The notes: generated from the sequence alone by a model not told the origin. 39,142 nucleotides of DNA from Gammaproteobacteria bacterium (GCA_015490755.1 WFXF01000015.1:1-39142), one strand, 5' to 3'; numbered from the stretch's first letter, positions 7,742 through 20,973 are shown. Made by a program: numbers and translations.

Positions 7742-7825
7742 CGCTCCAACGTGGGAGAATGCATACGGAGTTATTATTATGTTGCGGTATGGATTCCCAC
7801 TCTGGAGCATGGGGAACCAGATGCG
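7742..7825. repeat. Degenerate palindromic intergenic repeat
   Basis: Two related imperfect palindromes occur here: CTCCAACGTGGGAGAATGCATAC near 7744-7766 and TTCCCACTCTGGAGCATGGGGAA near 7794-7816. Both resemble the CGTTCCCACGCTCC-type dispersed repeats common in intergenic DNA of several gammaproteobacteria. No other copy is in the window, so its repeat status is recalled, not shown. Confidence 0.4.
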
Positions 7826-7960
7826 ATCCTTAACTTAATGGCAGTGACGGATGACCGTGGGATCCGATAAAAATTAGATGCTGTTTTTGAATACTCTCTG
7901 TAAAATTGGCATATTTGATAAATTTTAATGTTAGCCACAAAAAAACAAGGATGTTATGAA

Positions 7961-8395
7961 ATGGCAAATTGGACTAAGCTTTTAAATCCAGTACGTAGGA
8001 AAGATCTGGAGAAGGAGGCTTGTAATGAGCCTAAGAAAAATGGTGCAAGAACGGAAATTGAAAGGGATTATGATCGAATCCTGTTTTCGACACCTGTGCG
8101 TAGAATGGCAGATAAGACACAAGTGTTTCCACTAGAACGTAACGACAGCATAAGAACACGTCTCACTCATTCTCATGAAGTGGCAAACCTTTCTCGTAGT
8201 GTTGGTATTACTTTGGCTTTCGATCACAACCTTGCAAATGATGATGACGAGCAGGCAAAAAGAAATATACCTGCACTCTTGGCTGCAATTGGTTTGGCTC
8301 ATGATTTAGGAAATCCTCCTTTTGGACATCAAGGAGAACAAGCTATTCAAGCTTGGTTTAAAAAAATAAGGAGGTTTTTGATTGTCAAGATTTAA
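7961..8395 (+). CDS. dGTPase-like HD phosphohydrolase, N-terminal part (frameshifted)
   Basis: This frame encodes the N-terminal 135 or so residues of a deoxynucleoside triphosphate triphosphohydrolase (Dgt family), which cleaves dNTPs to deoxynucleoside and triphosphate. The HD metal site is visible: H70 in RTRLTHSHEV, H114-D115 in LAHDLGNPPFGH and H123. After a run of seven A at 8360-8366 the frame leaves the family sequence and stops. One more A would join it to the downstream frame without loss. I chose the ATG at 7961 (AAGGA 10 bases upstream); the in-frame ATG at 7928 is less likely. The gene is either broken, mis-sequenced or dependent on slippage. Confidence 0.8.
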   Translation: MANWTKLLNPVRRKDLEKEACNEPKKNGARTEIERDYDRILFSTPVRRMADKTQVFPLERNDSIRTRLTHSHEVANLSRSVGITLAFDHNLANDDDEQAKRNIPALLAAIGLAHDLGNPPFGHQGEQAIQAWFKKIRRFLIVKI

Positions 8396-9375
8396 AGCCA
8401 GAATACAAAAAAGATTTTTTAAACTTTGAAGGTAATGCTCAAACGCTTCGAATACTTACGAAGCTACAAGTTATTAATGACAGCTTTGGATTGAATCTAA
8501 CGTTTGCATCATTATCTGGATTGATGAAATATCCTGTAGCTTCCAATGAAGTAGACAAGGAAAAAGGCATCGCATACAAAAAGTTTGGGTATTTCCAGTC
8601 AGAAAAAGAAATTGTTAAAACAATATGGAAAGAAACAGGCTTGAGAAAGGGGTGCAGGCACCCATTGACTTACATAATGGAGGCCTGTGATGATATTGCT
8701 TATTCTGTTTTGGATGCAGAAGATGCCGTAAAGAAAAGTATAATTTCTTTTTCTGATTTAATGACTTTTCTTGAACATCATCATGGAGGTGATAAGTTAG
8801 TTAAATGCGTGATAAAAAAGGCGAAAAAAAAACATGCTGATTATCTTAATGTTGATTTGTCTCCATCGGAGTTAAACGATATATCTATGCAAATGTTCCG
8901 AGTTTATGCTATCCATGAAATGATTGTTGCGGTAACAAATGCTTATCTTGATCCCAAACACAAAGCAAAGCTTATAGTGGGTAGCTTTGATAAGGAGCTT
9001 ATTGAAGTGAGTAAGGCTGCAAAAATTCGGGAATTATTAAAAGAATTTGATAAAAGCCATGTTTACCAACATCGTGCTATATTGGAGGTTGAACTGACAG
9101 GCTATAACACTATTAATCAACTGATGGACATTTTTTGGGGAGCCATTCAAACGAAATATAAGCACAAAGATAGAAAGCCTGAATTTAGCGCTCCATATGC
9201 TGATTATGTATTTTCAAGGATTTCTGAAAACTACAGGCGTGTTTTTCTAGATAAAGAAAATAAACTTCCAAAGAGGTATAAAGAGTTACAATTAATAACG
9301 GATATGGTTTCAGGGATGACAGATTCGTATGCGATTTCCTTGTTACAAAATTTAAAACAATATGCAGAAAATTAA
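8396..9375 (+). CDS. dGTPase-like HD phosphohydrolase, C-terminal part (frameshifted)
   Basis: The reading frame that continues the dGTPase, in the -1 frame relative to its N-terminal part, is open from about 8361. It contains EGNAQTLRIL, typical of the Dgt family, and EACDDIAYSVLDAEDAVKK, which carries the last metal-binding Asp of the HD site. Residues after that are the family's helical C-terminal domain. If translated separately it would need the TTG at 8491 or another weak start, and the resulting protein would lack the HD histidines. It overlaps the next gene by 14 bases. Base composition is AT-rich compared with the hyp and flagellar genes. Confidence 0.78.
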
Positions 9376-10219
9376 ACCAATAGATAACTGTATTGTTCCG
9401 AACTTTGATGCTCTTAAACAGCGAGTAAACCGGTTCTTGGTGTCAACACCCAAGGATAGGTGTTCTTTCTATGGCACTGGTGACTTAGTTGGATTCTCTG
9501 ATATAGATAACTGTTTGCAAAAAGAATATAGTGCTAAAAAATTTATTAAGGATATCGAAGAGGTCGGTGAAGTAGCTATATTTGGCGGTTTATTAAGGGA
9601 TTTGTGCCTAGAGACAAATAGAACTTTTTGCTCTGATATTGATATCGTTGTTGAAACCGATGATGAACGTGGTTTAGCTTCTAAAGTAGCCGAATTTGAT
9701 GCAGTGAAAAATTCATTTGGTGGATATCGCTTGCAATATCATAAGTGGTCAATTGATCTTTGGTCTTTAAAAAACACATGGGCATTCAAAGAGGGATTGG
9801 TAAAAGAAGAATCCTTCGATAGTTTACTAAAAACCACGTTTTTTAACTGGGATGCTGTTGTACTTAATAGTTCAAAATCAAAAATATATTCAATCGAAAA
9901 TTACTTGAAAAAGCTTAATGATCGAGTTGTTGATATTAATTTGAAAGAAAACCCTAATGATATTGGCATTCTTGTTCGAGCGTTAAGGTTATTAGAAAAA
10001 AGAAATGCAAAATTTTCGTACAATTTGTCAGAGTATGTATTTTTTGAAATTGAAAATCATGGAGTAGATAAAATACTAAATGATGAGTTAGACAGCTATG
10101 GAAAAAATTTATTAACTGATAGTTTTATTTCTAGTATTTATTTGAATTTACAAAACTATCTGGAAAACAATATTAAAGAGCCATTTTGTCACAAATTTCA
10201 GCTTAGTTTGTTTGACTGA
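9362..10219 (+). CDS. Polymerase-beta superfamily nucleotidyltransferase
   Basis: A 285-residue protein related to the head domain of poly(A) polymerase and CCA-adding enzymes. It has GG-x2-RD at 75-80 (FGGLLRD), the catalytic D-x-D at D92 and D94 in SDIDIVV, a likely third Asp at D132 (WSIDLW) and a neck-like segment LVRALRLLEKR near 204-214. The family transfers nucleotides to RNA, protein or small molecules; the acceptor here is unknown. No HD domain is attached, but the preceding, overlapping gene encodes an HD dNTPase, so the two are probably one unit. AT-rich composition suggests recent acquisition. A role in tRNA CCA addition is unlikely given its short length and context. Confidence 0.78.
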   Translation: MQKIKPIDNCIVPNFDALKQRVNRFLVSTPKDRCSFYGTGDLVGFSDIDNCLQKEYSAKKFIKDIEEVGEVAIFGGLLRDLCLETNRTFCSDIDIVVETDDERGLASKVAEFDAVKNSFGGYRLQYHKWSIDLWSLKNTWAFKEGLVKEESFDSLLKTTFFNWDAVVLNSSKSKIYSIENYLKKLNDRVVDINLKENPNDIGILVRALRLLEKRNAKFSYNLSEYVFFEIENHGVDKILNDELDSYGKNLLTDSFISSIYLNLQNYLENNIKEPFCHKFQLSLFD

Positions 10220-10335
10220 ATCTACATGAGGTCAAGAAGCTAGAGTTGTTGATTTTCCGCTTATATGCTTTCCAAACTGGATTACTCTATTTAGTATTAA
10301 AACAGTTTTTATGTGGATTAAAATATACTTATGAA

Positions 10336-10393
10336 GCTCACTATTACAAACTTGCTTGCAAATTTTAATTTATCAAAAAGCGCAATAGTGGGC
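10336..10393. repeat. Imperfect inverted repeat in AT-rich spacer
   Basis: GCTCACTATTAC (10336-10347) and GCAATAGTGGGC (10382-10393) are inverted copies with two mismatches, separated by 34 bases. It lies in the 263-base gap between the nucleotidyltransferase and the pbpC remnant, which otherwise shows nothing I can assign. It could be a weak transcript end or a trace of an insertion. Confidence 0.3.
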
Positions 10394-10482
10394 GATAAAA
10401 AAGTTTGCATAGTTAGGTTGTCTTAATAATCTATTTTGTTAAATAAAAAGGCGTTATTTTTTGAACACAAGCATCGGTCTGC

Positions 10483-11063
10483 ATGGTGAAAATCTTAATG
10501 CATACCAAGAGACCTTTGCTTGTTGTGATTGCAAGCTTCATAGTTTTCATTCTATTAGATTTTCTTTTTCCATTGCCATCTACTCATGTCCAGTTCGCAC
10601 GGGTTGTTGTTGCTCAAGATGGAAGCCCGCTCAGAGCGTTTGCAGATGACAATGGTGTGTGGCGTTATCCTGTGGCACCCAAAGATGTTTCGCCAAATTA
10701 TCTGGATGCTCTGATTAATTATGAAGATCGCTGGTTTTATTATCATCCCGGTGTGAATCCCTTCGCGCTTGTGCGTGCGACCTGGCAGAATTTGGGCAGT
10801 GATCGACTAATCTCTGGTGCTTCGACGTTGACCATGCAGGTGGCACGTTTGCTCGACCCTCATTCACGTTTATTTTTCGGCAAATCAAAACAGATCTTTC
10901 GAGCGCTGCAATTAAAGTGGCACTACAGCAAAGATGAAATTCTCACACTCTATCTGAATCGAGCCCCCTTTGCCCAAGTTTATTTCAGTCTGGGCGTTAT
11001 GTGATCACTGTAGTGGACGAGCAGGGGAAAAGCGATGAAGTCATTATCGAAGTTTCGCTTTAG
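10483..11063 (+). pseudogene. pbpC: pbpC remnant: two ends of penicillin-binding protein 1C
   Basis: Residues 1-165 match the N-terminus of PBP1C: a membrane anchor at about 10-30, then the GT51 transglycosylase start with NYEDRWFYYHPG (catalytic Glu) and SGASTLTMQVARLL, up to YLNRAPF. The normal protein continues for roughly 600 more residues. Here the match breaks near 10970-10985. From about 10986 a different frame reads SGRYVITVVDEQGKSDEV to a TAG at 11061-11063, which looks like the BiPBP C-terminal end. So most of the transglycosylase, the transpeptidase and the linker are deleted. The first frame stops at 11002-11004. It is not expected to be functional. Confidence 0.8.
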
Positions 11064-11167
11064 GAGTGGTCATGGAATAAGGCTATCTTGCCAAGCCTGG
11101 TTTGACTTTCCCTTAAACAAAGATTACTTTTTAAAATGTGAACTTTAAACTGAAGGCATATATTACA

Positions 11168-11413
11168 ATGGAAGCAACTGCAAAAGATCTTAGGCTTCAT
11201 TCTACCGAGCTGCTTAATACGGTAAAACGAGGGGAAGAGGTTATTATTACCTATCGTGGTAAGCCTTGCGCAAAATTAATACCTATCGAAGAAAAGCAGG
11301 ATTACTCTTCATCTACAAACAAACTATTTGGAATATGGGAAAATAATTTGCAGACAGAGAGCGTTGACGACTATGTTAGAAATATAAGAAAAGGCAGGTT
11401 TAATGCTGATTGA
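11168..11413 (+). CDS. Phd/YefM-like antitoxin (second module)
   Basis: An 81-residue protein starting MEATAKDLRLHSTELLNTV, with the Phd fold pattern (VIITYRGKPCAKLIPI). It is homologous to the antitoxin at 1108-1344 and would neutralise the downstream VapC. I chose the ATG at 11168, preceded by GAAGG, over an in-frame GTG at 11138. The stop overlaps the toxin gene by 11 bases, exactly as in the first module. Confidence 0.82.
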   Translation: MEATAKDLRLHSTELLNTVKRGEEVIITYRGKPCAKLIPIEEKQDYSSSTNKLFGIWENNLQTESVDDYVRNIRKGRFNAD

Positions 11414-11780
11414 TACCGATGTTATTATTTGGTACATGCGTGGAAATATAAATGCACAAAAAATCATTTATAAAAACAAAGGATTTATGGTTTCGGTTGT
11501 GACATACATGGAATTAGTCCAAGGGATGAGAAATAAAAAAGAGTTACTTTTATTGCGTAAAGCATTAAAGGCATGGAATACAAAAATTGTTTATCTCACG
11601 GAAGAAATATCGAGCAAAGCGATGTTTTATGTTGAACAGCATTACCTCAGTCACTCCATACAGCTTGCTGATGCATTGATAGGGTCGACAGCTGTTGCCT
11701 ATGGAGTGCCTCTTCTGACAGGTAATGATAAACATTATAAAGTGGTCAAAGAGATCCAGACTATAAAGTTTGTACCCTGA
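11403..11780 (+). CDS. vapC: VapC-family PIN-domain toxin (second module)
   Basis: A 125-residue PIN-domain RNase with D4 and D6 in MLIDTD, E37 in YMELVQG, D90 in QLADALIG and N108/D109 in TGNDKHY. It aligns without gaps over its full length with the toxin at 741-1118, but with many substitutions, so the two are related and not recent copies. It is coupled to the antitoxin by an 11-base overlap. The intact sites suggest an active toxin. Confidence 0.88.
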   Translation: MLIDTDVIIWYMRGNINAQKIIYKNKGFMVSVVTYMELVQGMRNKKELLLLRKALKAWNTKIVYLTEEISSKAMFYVEQHYLSHSIQLADALIGSTAVAYGVPLLTGNDKHYKVVKEIQTIKFVP

Positions 11781-11830
11781 ATCAACAACAAGCCTCAGGG
11801 GCAATTTGAACACCATCATTTTTTACTTAA

Positions 11831-14089
<2,259 letters not shown>

Positions 14090-14093
14090 GCGC

Positions 14094-14651
14094 ATGTTAT
14101 TTATAAAATACGGCTCCATACGTGGTAAACAATGCATAAATTCCATATCTCTGATATTGGCTCTGCTTTTAACAATGCCCGCTACACTTTTTGCCAATAC
14201 TGAACGAATCGGGGATGCGCTGTTTGTATTGATCCCGGCGAGCGCTGCGGGTATGAGCTATTTCTACGATGACAAGGAAGGCACTCGGCAGTTTATAAAA
14301 GGATTTTCCACTAATATGGCAATCACACTGGCACTCAAACAGGTTATCAACAAAACACGCCCTGATGGTGAATGTTGTGACTCTTTTCCATCGGGGCATG
14401 CTTCCGTTGCTTTTCAGGGCGCATCGTTTATTCAAAAGCGCTATGGCTGGAGATATGGTTTTCCTGCTTATTTGGGCGCGACTTATACTGGTTATAGTCG
14501 AATCGCTGTGGATAAACATTATCTGGATGATGTGCTGGCTGGGGCGCTGATTGGTATGGCAAGTAGTTATTATTTTACTGAAAGTGAAAATAAAATTAAT
14601 CTATCTGCTTTTGTTGTTGAAGGGCGTTATGGCGTTAGTATTAGTTATTAA
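14094..14651 (+). CDS. PAP2-family phosphatase, exported or membrane-bound
   Basis: A 185-residue type 2 phosphatidic acid phosphatase-like protein. The three signature motifs are present: K82-x6-R89-P90, P99-S100-G101-H102 and S135-R136-x5-H142-x3-D146. An N-terminal hydrophobic segment (about 17-34, ending LFA) looks like a signal peptide or anchor. Members dephosphorylate lipid phosphates such as phosphatidylglycerol phosphate or undecaprenyl pyrophosphate on the periplasmic side. The substrate here is unknown. The gene begins 4 bases after the IDH stop, which suggests read-through transcription more than a functional link. Confidence 0.88.
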   Translation: MLFIKYGSIRGKQCINSISLILALLLTMPATLFANTERIGDALFVLIPASAAGMSYFYDDKEGTRQFIKGFSTNMAITLALKQVINKTRPDGECCDSFPSGHASVAFQGASFIQKRYGWRYGFPAYLGATYTGYSRIAVDKHYLDDVLAGALIGMASSYYFTESENKINLSAFVVEGRYGVSISY

Positions 14652-14663
14652 GCGCAAGCCAAA

Positions 14664-15956
14664 TTAGTATAGATACTGTGGTTGTCCTGTATTCTCTCGT
14701 ACACTGAACCATAGCTCTCCATCAATATTGATTCTTCGGCTCTGGTTTTCTAATGCACGAAATGGAATGTGGGTGAGCATGTCATACCAATGCCCGATCA
14801 ACATTCCTGTTTTTCCAGCCATGGCAGCGTGAGTAGCTGCACGAGCCAGACGGCCACAATAAAGTTGATCTGAGGCATTGGGACCTGTTGCACGAATCAA
14901 GTAACTGGGATCAAAATATTTCATTGATACCGGGATGCCACAGTTGGTCAGATGCTGCTTGATCTCTTTTTTGAGAAAACTACCAATATCACCCAGCTTG
15001 GGGTTTCCAGACGCATCTGTTCCATTCACCGTTTGGGAAACAAAGTTTTGCCCGGCACCTTCAGCAATGACAATGACAGCATGGTCTTTGACTCTCAGTC
15101 GCTTCTCAATCAGATCAAGTATGCCGCTTTTACCTTTTAATTCGAAGGGTAGCTCCGGGATCAAACAAAGGTTGGCATTACCCGAAGCAACACTGGCAGT
15201 TGCTGCAATAAAGCCTGCATCGCGCCCCATAAGTTTAACCAGACCCACCCCATGAGGCATGCCTTTAGCTTCAATTTCTGCCGCATTAATTACATCAGAG
15301 GCTTTTTCTACTGCAGTAGAAAAACCAAATGTACGGCGCACAAATGGAATATCATTGTCGATAGTTTTGGGAATGCCGATGACTGAAATTAATTTTTTGC
15401 GTCGTTTGACCTCCCTCCAGATGGCATTTCCTCCACGCATAGTGCCATCACCGCCAATAACAAAGAGCATATTGATACCCAACCTCTCCAGAGAATCGAC
15501 AATTTCTGAGCTGGATGGCGTACCACGCGAGGAGCCTAGCATCGTTCCCCCCAATGCTTTAATTCCAGAAACGATATCAGGGGTGAGTTTCATAGGTTCC
15601 ATTGCACCTTCTTTAGCCAATCCCTGGTAGCCGTAACGAATACCAATGGTGTCCTCACACTTATAGACATGCCAAAGTTGCATCACTAATTCACGAATTA
15701 CGGCATTGAATCCAGGGCACAATCCACCACATGTCACAATCGCGGCGCGAACATGCTCTGGCTGAAAAAAGAGTTTTTCACGAGGGCCAGCCAATTCAAG
15801 GGTTTCTGTTCCGATATTTTTGATATTTTGACACTGAGTTGCAATCAAAGGTAACCGTTTATCATCCGTTTGATAAGCGATCTCTTGTTGTTCACTAATA
15901 GGATTGGAGAATTTACATATCCCTAAGTGGTCGATTATAAAAGTTGGTTGTGACAT
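14664..15956 (-). CDS. pfkA: 6-phosphofructokinase, plant-type (group III), probably ATP-dependent
   Basis: A 430-residue PFK of the long clade shared with plants and trypanosomatids. It phosphorylates fructose 6-phosphate. Visible motifs are GGLCPG (77-82), IGGDGT (168-172), PKTIDND (196-202), and further on LVKLMGRDAGFIA and VIVIAEGAGQ. In this superfamily GGDG favours ATP and GGDD favours pyrophosphate, so ATP is the likely donor, even though the Lys in PKTIDND is shared with the PPi enzymes. I chose the ATG at 15956 over an in-frame TTG at 15971. It converges with the PAP2 gene, leaving only 12 bases between, and diverges from ligA. Confidence 0.9.
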   Translation of the reverse strand: MSQPTFIIDHLGICKFSNPISEQQEIAYQTDDKRLPLIATQCQNIKNIGTETLELAGPREKLFFQPEHVRAAIVTCGGLCPGFNAVIRELVMQLWHVYKCEDTIGIRYGYQGLAKEGAMEPMKLTPDIVSGIKALGGTMLGSSRGTPSSSEIVDSLERLGINMLFVIGGDGTMRGGNAIWREVKRRKKLISVIGIPKTIDNDIPFVRRTFGFSTAVEKASDVINAAEIEAKGMPHGVGLVKLMGRDAGFIAATASVASGNANLCLIPELPFELKGKSGILDLIEKRLRVKDHAVIVIAEGAGQNFVSQTVNGTDASGNPKLGDIGSFLKKEIKQHLTNCGIPVSMKYFDPSYLIRATGPNASDQLYCGRLARAATHAAMAGKTGMLIGHWYDMLTHIPFRALENQSRRINIDGELWFSVRENTGQPQYLY

Positions 15957-15998
15957 ATTATTTTTTTCCAAGCCAAAATATAGACAAGTTGAGAGTGA

Positions 15999-19174
<3,176 letters not shown>

Positions 19175-19212
19175 GTTATTTCGTAATCACCCCTGGTTAC
19201 TTATCTAAAAAA

Positions 19213-19237
19213 TCTGGGCAAGCCCTTTTTGCCCAGA
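19213..19237 (-). terminator. Hairpin with T-run on the minus strand
   Basis: TCTGGGCAA (19213-19221) pairs perfectly over 9 bp with TTGCCCAGA (19229-19237) around a 7-base loop. Bases 19207-19212 are AAAAAA, so on the minus strand the stem is followed by six T, an intrinsic terminator for leftward transcription. On the plus strand the following TACTCCCTTT is a weak T-tract, but the stem could still end the acyltransferase mRNA. Confidence 0.55.
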
Positions 19238-19388
19238 TACTCCCTTTATCGAACCGTCATTTTTCTGGCAACCCATACTTCCAGGGGAGGTCATTTTTTT
19301 GTCAGGTGGCAAATTTTTCCAGTGCCTGATTCATACTGTTTTGATGATGTGGCAAGTTTATAGCCAAAAGAGTAAAGCATAAAAAAAC

Positions 19389-19404
19389 TGGCATGGCTTT
19401 TGCT
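19389..19404 (+). promoter_or_regulatory. Sigma-54 promoter of the fliL operon
   Basis: TGGCATGGCTTTTGCT matches the RpoN consensus TGGCAYG-N4-TTGCW at every defined base with correct -24/-12 spacing. It lies 48 bases upstream of the fliL start codon. In Pseudomonas and Vibrio such flagellar promoters are driven by sigma-54 with FleQ/FlrC-type activators. Confidence 0.8.
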
Positions 19405-19452
19405 CTGTCTCTGTTTTATATCATTTGGTAAATAGTTCAGGGAGTAAATAAT

Positions 19453-19968
19453 ATGGCTGAAGAAGAGACTGAGGTATCTGAAGAAGGTGAAGGAGAAAAG
19501 AAGAAAGGCGGGAATATGCTTGTCATTATTCTGATCGCATTGATCGTACTTATTCTGGGCGGTATTGGTGCTCTTTTTATGACAGGTATCGTTAAGATTG
19601 GTGGGGATGAAACCCAGCAGAAAGAGGCACAAGCACATGAAGAGAGTCATGCTTCTATCTATTTTAAGCTTGAACCTGCCTTTGTCTCTAATATCACATT
19701 GAATAAACGCTCCCGATTTATACAGATTGCTATAGAAGTGGTCTCTACTGATCCGGAAGCGATCGAAAATGTGAAAACACATAATCCTGTGATACGGAAT
19801 AATTTAGGGATTTTATTTAGCAGTATCAGCGATGAAGAGGTGAATACCCGGAAAGGTAAAGAAAGGCTGCGTAATAAAGTATTAAAAGAGATACAAGGCA
19901 TATTGAAAGAGAAGTCTGGTTCTGAGGGTATTGATGATGTTTTCTTTACCGGGTTTGTTGTTCAGTAA
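19453..19968 (+). CDS. fliL: FliL, flagellar basal-body stator-associated protein
   Basis: A 171-residue single-pass inner-membrane protein. An acidic/basic N-terminal tail (1-20) is followed by a TM helix at about 22-45 and a periplasmic stomatin-like domain with YFKLEPAFVSNI and a C-terminal DVFFTGFVVQ. FliL rings surround and support the stator units at the motor. The start ATG follows GGGAG at a good distance. It is the first gene of the flagellar operon downstream of the sigma-54 promoter. Confidence 0.94.
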   Translation: MAEEETEVSEEGEGEKKKGGNMLVIILIALIVLILGGIGALFMTGIVKIGGDETQQKEAQAHEESHASIYFKLEPAFVSNITLNKRSRFIQIAIEVVSTDPEAIENVKTHNPVIRNNLGILFSSISDEEVNTRKGKERLRNKVLKEIQGILKEKSGSEGIDDVFFTGFVVQ

Positions 19969-19974
19969 ATCACT

Positions 19975-20973
19975 ATGTCAGCGAATGATCTGCTATCCCA
20001 GGATGAAATTGATGCGTTATTGCACGGTGTATCCAGCGGCGATGTAGAGACCGAAGAGTTTGAGCCCGGTGAGGAAGGAGGTGCCCTGGCGTATGACTTC
20101 AATAGTCAGGATCGCATTGTACGCGGTCGAATGCCTACTCTGGAGATGATCAACGAACGCTTTTCACGTTACTTTCGAATCAGTCTTTTTAATATGTTAC
20201 GGCGCACGGCAGAAATTTCGGTTGAAGGAGTACAGATGCTCAAGTTTGCAGAGTATGTGCATAGCCTGTTTGTGCCCACTAATTTGAATTTGGTTAAGGC
20301 TGATCCATTGCGTGGAACGATGCTGTTTATTCTGGATCCCAAGCTCGTTTTTATCATTGTAGATAATTTTTTTGGAGGAGATGGCCGCCACGCAAAGATC
20401 GAAGGTCGTGAATTTACGATGACGGAACAACGCGTTATCCAGATTGTATTGAAGCGAATTTTTGCAGATATGAGTGAAGCATGGGAAGCGGTTATGCCAT
20501 TGAAGTACGAATATTTAAGCTCTGAAGTGAATCCGCATTTTGCCAATATTGTCAGCCCCAGCGAGGTGGTGGTGGTCAGCTCTTTTAATATTGAACTGGA
20601 TGGGGGAAGTGGTTCGTTTCATGCGGTTATTCCATACGCGATGCTGGAACCGATTCGTGAACTATTAGATGCAGGCATTCAAAGTGACCGTGTTGAAACA
20701 GATGAACGTTGGTCAAATGCTCTGCGCAGTGAAATTAATACGGCTTTGGTCAGTATGAGTTCGACATTGGTTGAAACAGAGATCACGTTACGTGATGTGA
20801 TGAATATGAAAGCTGGAGATATTATTCCAATTGATCTGGAGGATGAAATCCGTATGAATGTTGAAGGTGTTCCAATTTTTAACGGCTCATTTGGAGTATC
20901 ACGGGGTAATATTGCATTTAAAATTTCAGGAAAAATTAAACGAGAAGAGATTGATTCAGGAGTGGCCAAATGA
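19975..20973 (+). CDS. fliM: FliM, flagellar switch protein
   Basis: A 332-residue C-ring switch protein. The N-terminal CheY-P binding peptide LLSQDEIDALLHG (6-18) is intact. The middle CheC-like domain includes the conserved region near NERFSRYFRISLFNMLRR, and the C-terminal part is a SpoA/FliN-like domain. CheY-P docking on the N-terminal peptide promotes reversal of rotation. It begins 6 bases after fliL and overlaps fliN by 4 bases. Confidence 0.97.
   Translation: MSANDLLSQDEIDALLHGVSSGDVETEEFEPGEEGGALAYDFNSQDRIVRGRMPTLEMINERFSRYFRISLFNMLRRTAEISVEGVQMLKFAEYVHSLFVPTNLNLVKADPLRGTMLFILDPKLVFIIVDNFFGGDGRHAKIEGREFTMTEQRVIQIVLKRIFADMSEAWEAVMPLKYEYLSSEVNPHFANIVSPSEVVVVSSFNIELDGGSGSFHAVIPYAMLEPIRELLDAGIQSDRVETDERWSNALRSEINTALVSMSSTLVETEITLRDVMNMKAGDIIPIDLEDEIRMNVEGVPIFNGSFGVSRGNIAFKISGKIKREEIDSGVAK

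Noticed and set aside
8355-8400. Programmed -1 frameshift in the dGTPase gene as a firm call
   Set aside because: The heptamer phase does not allow good re-pairing of both tRNAs, and no stimulatory element is in the known position. It is kept as one of three readings only.
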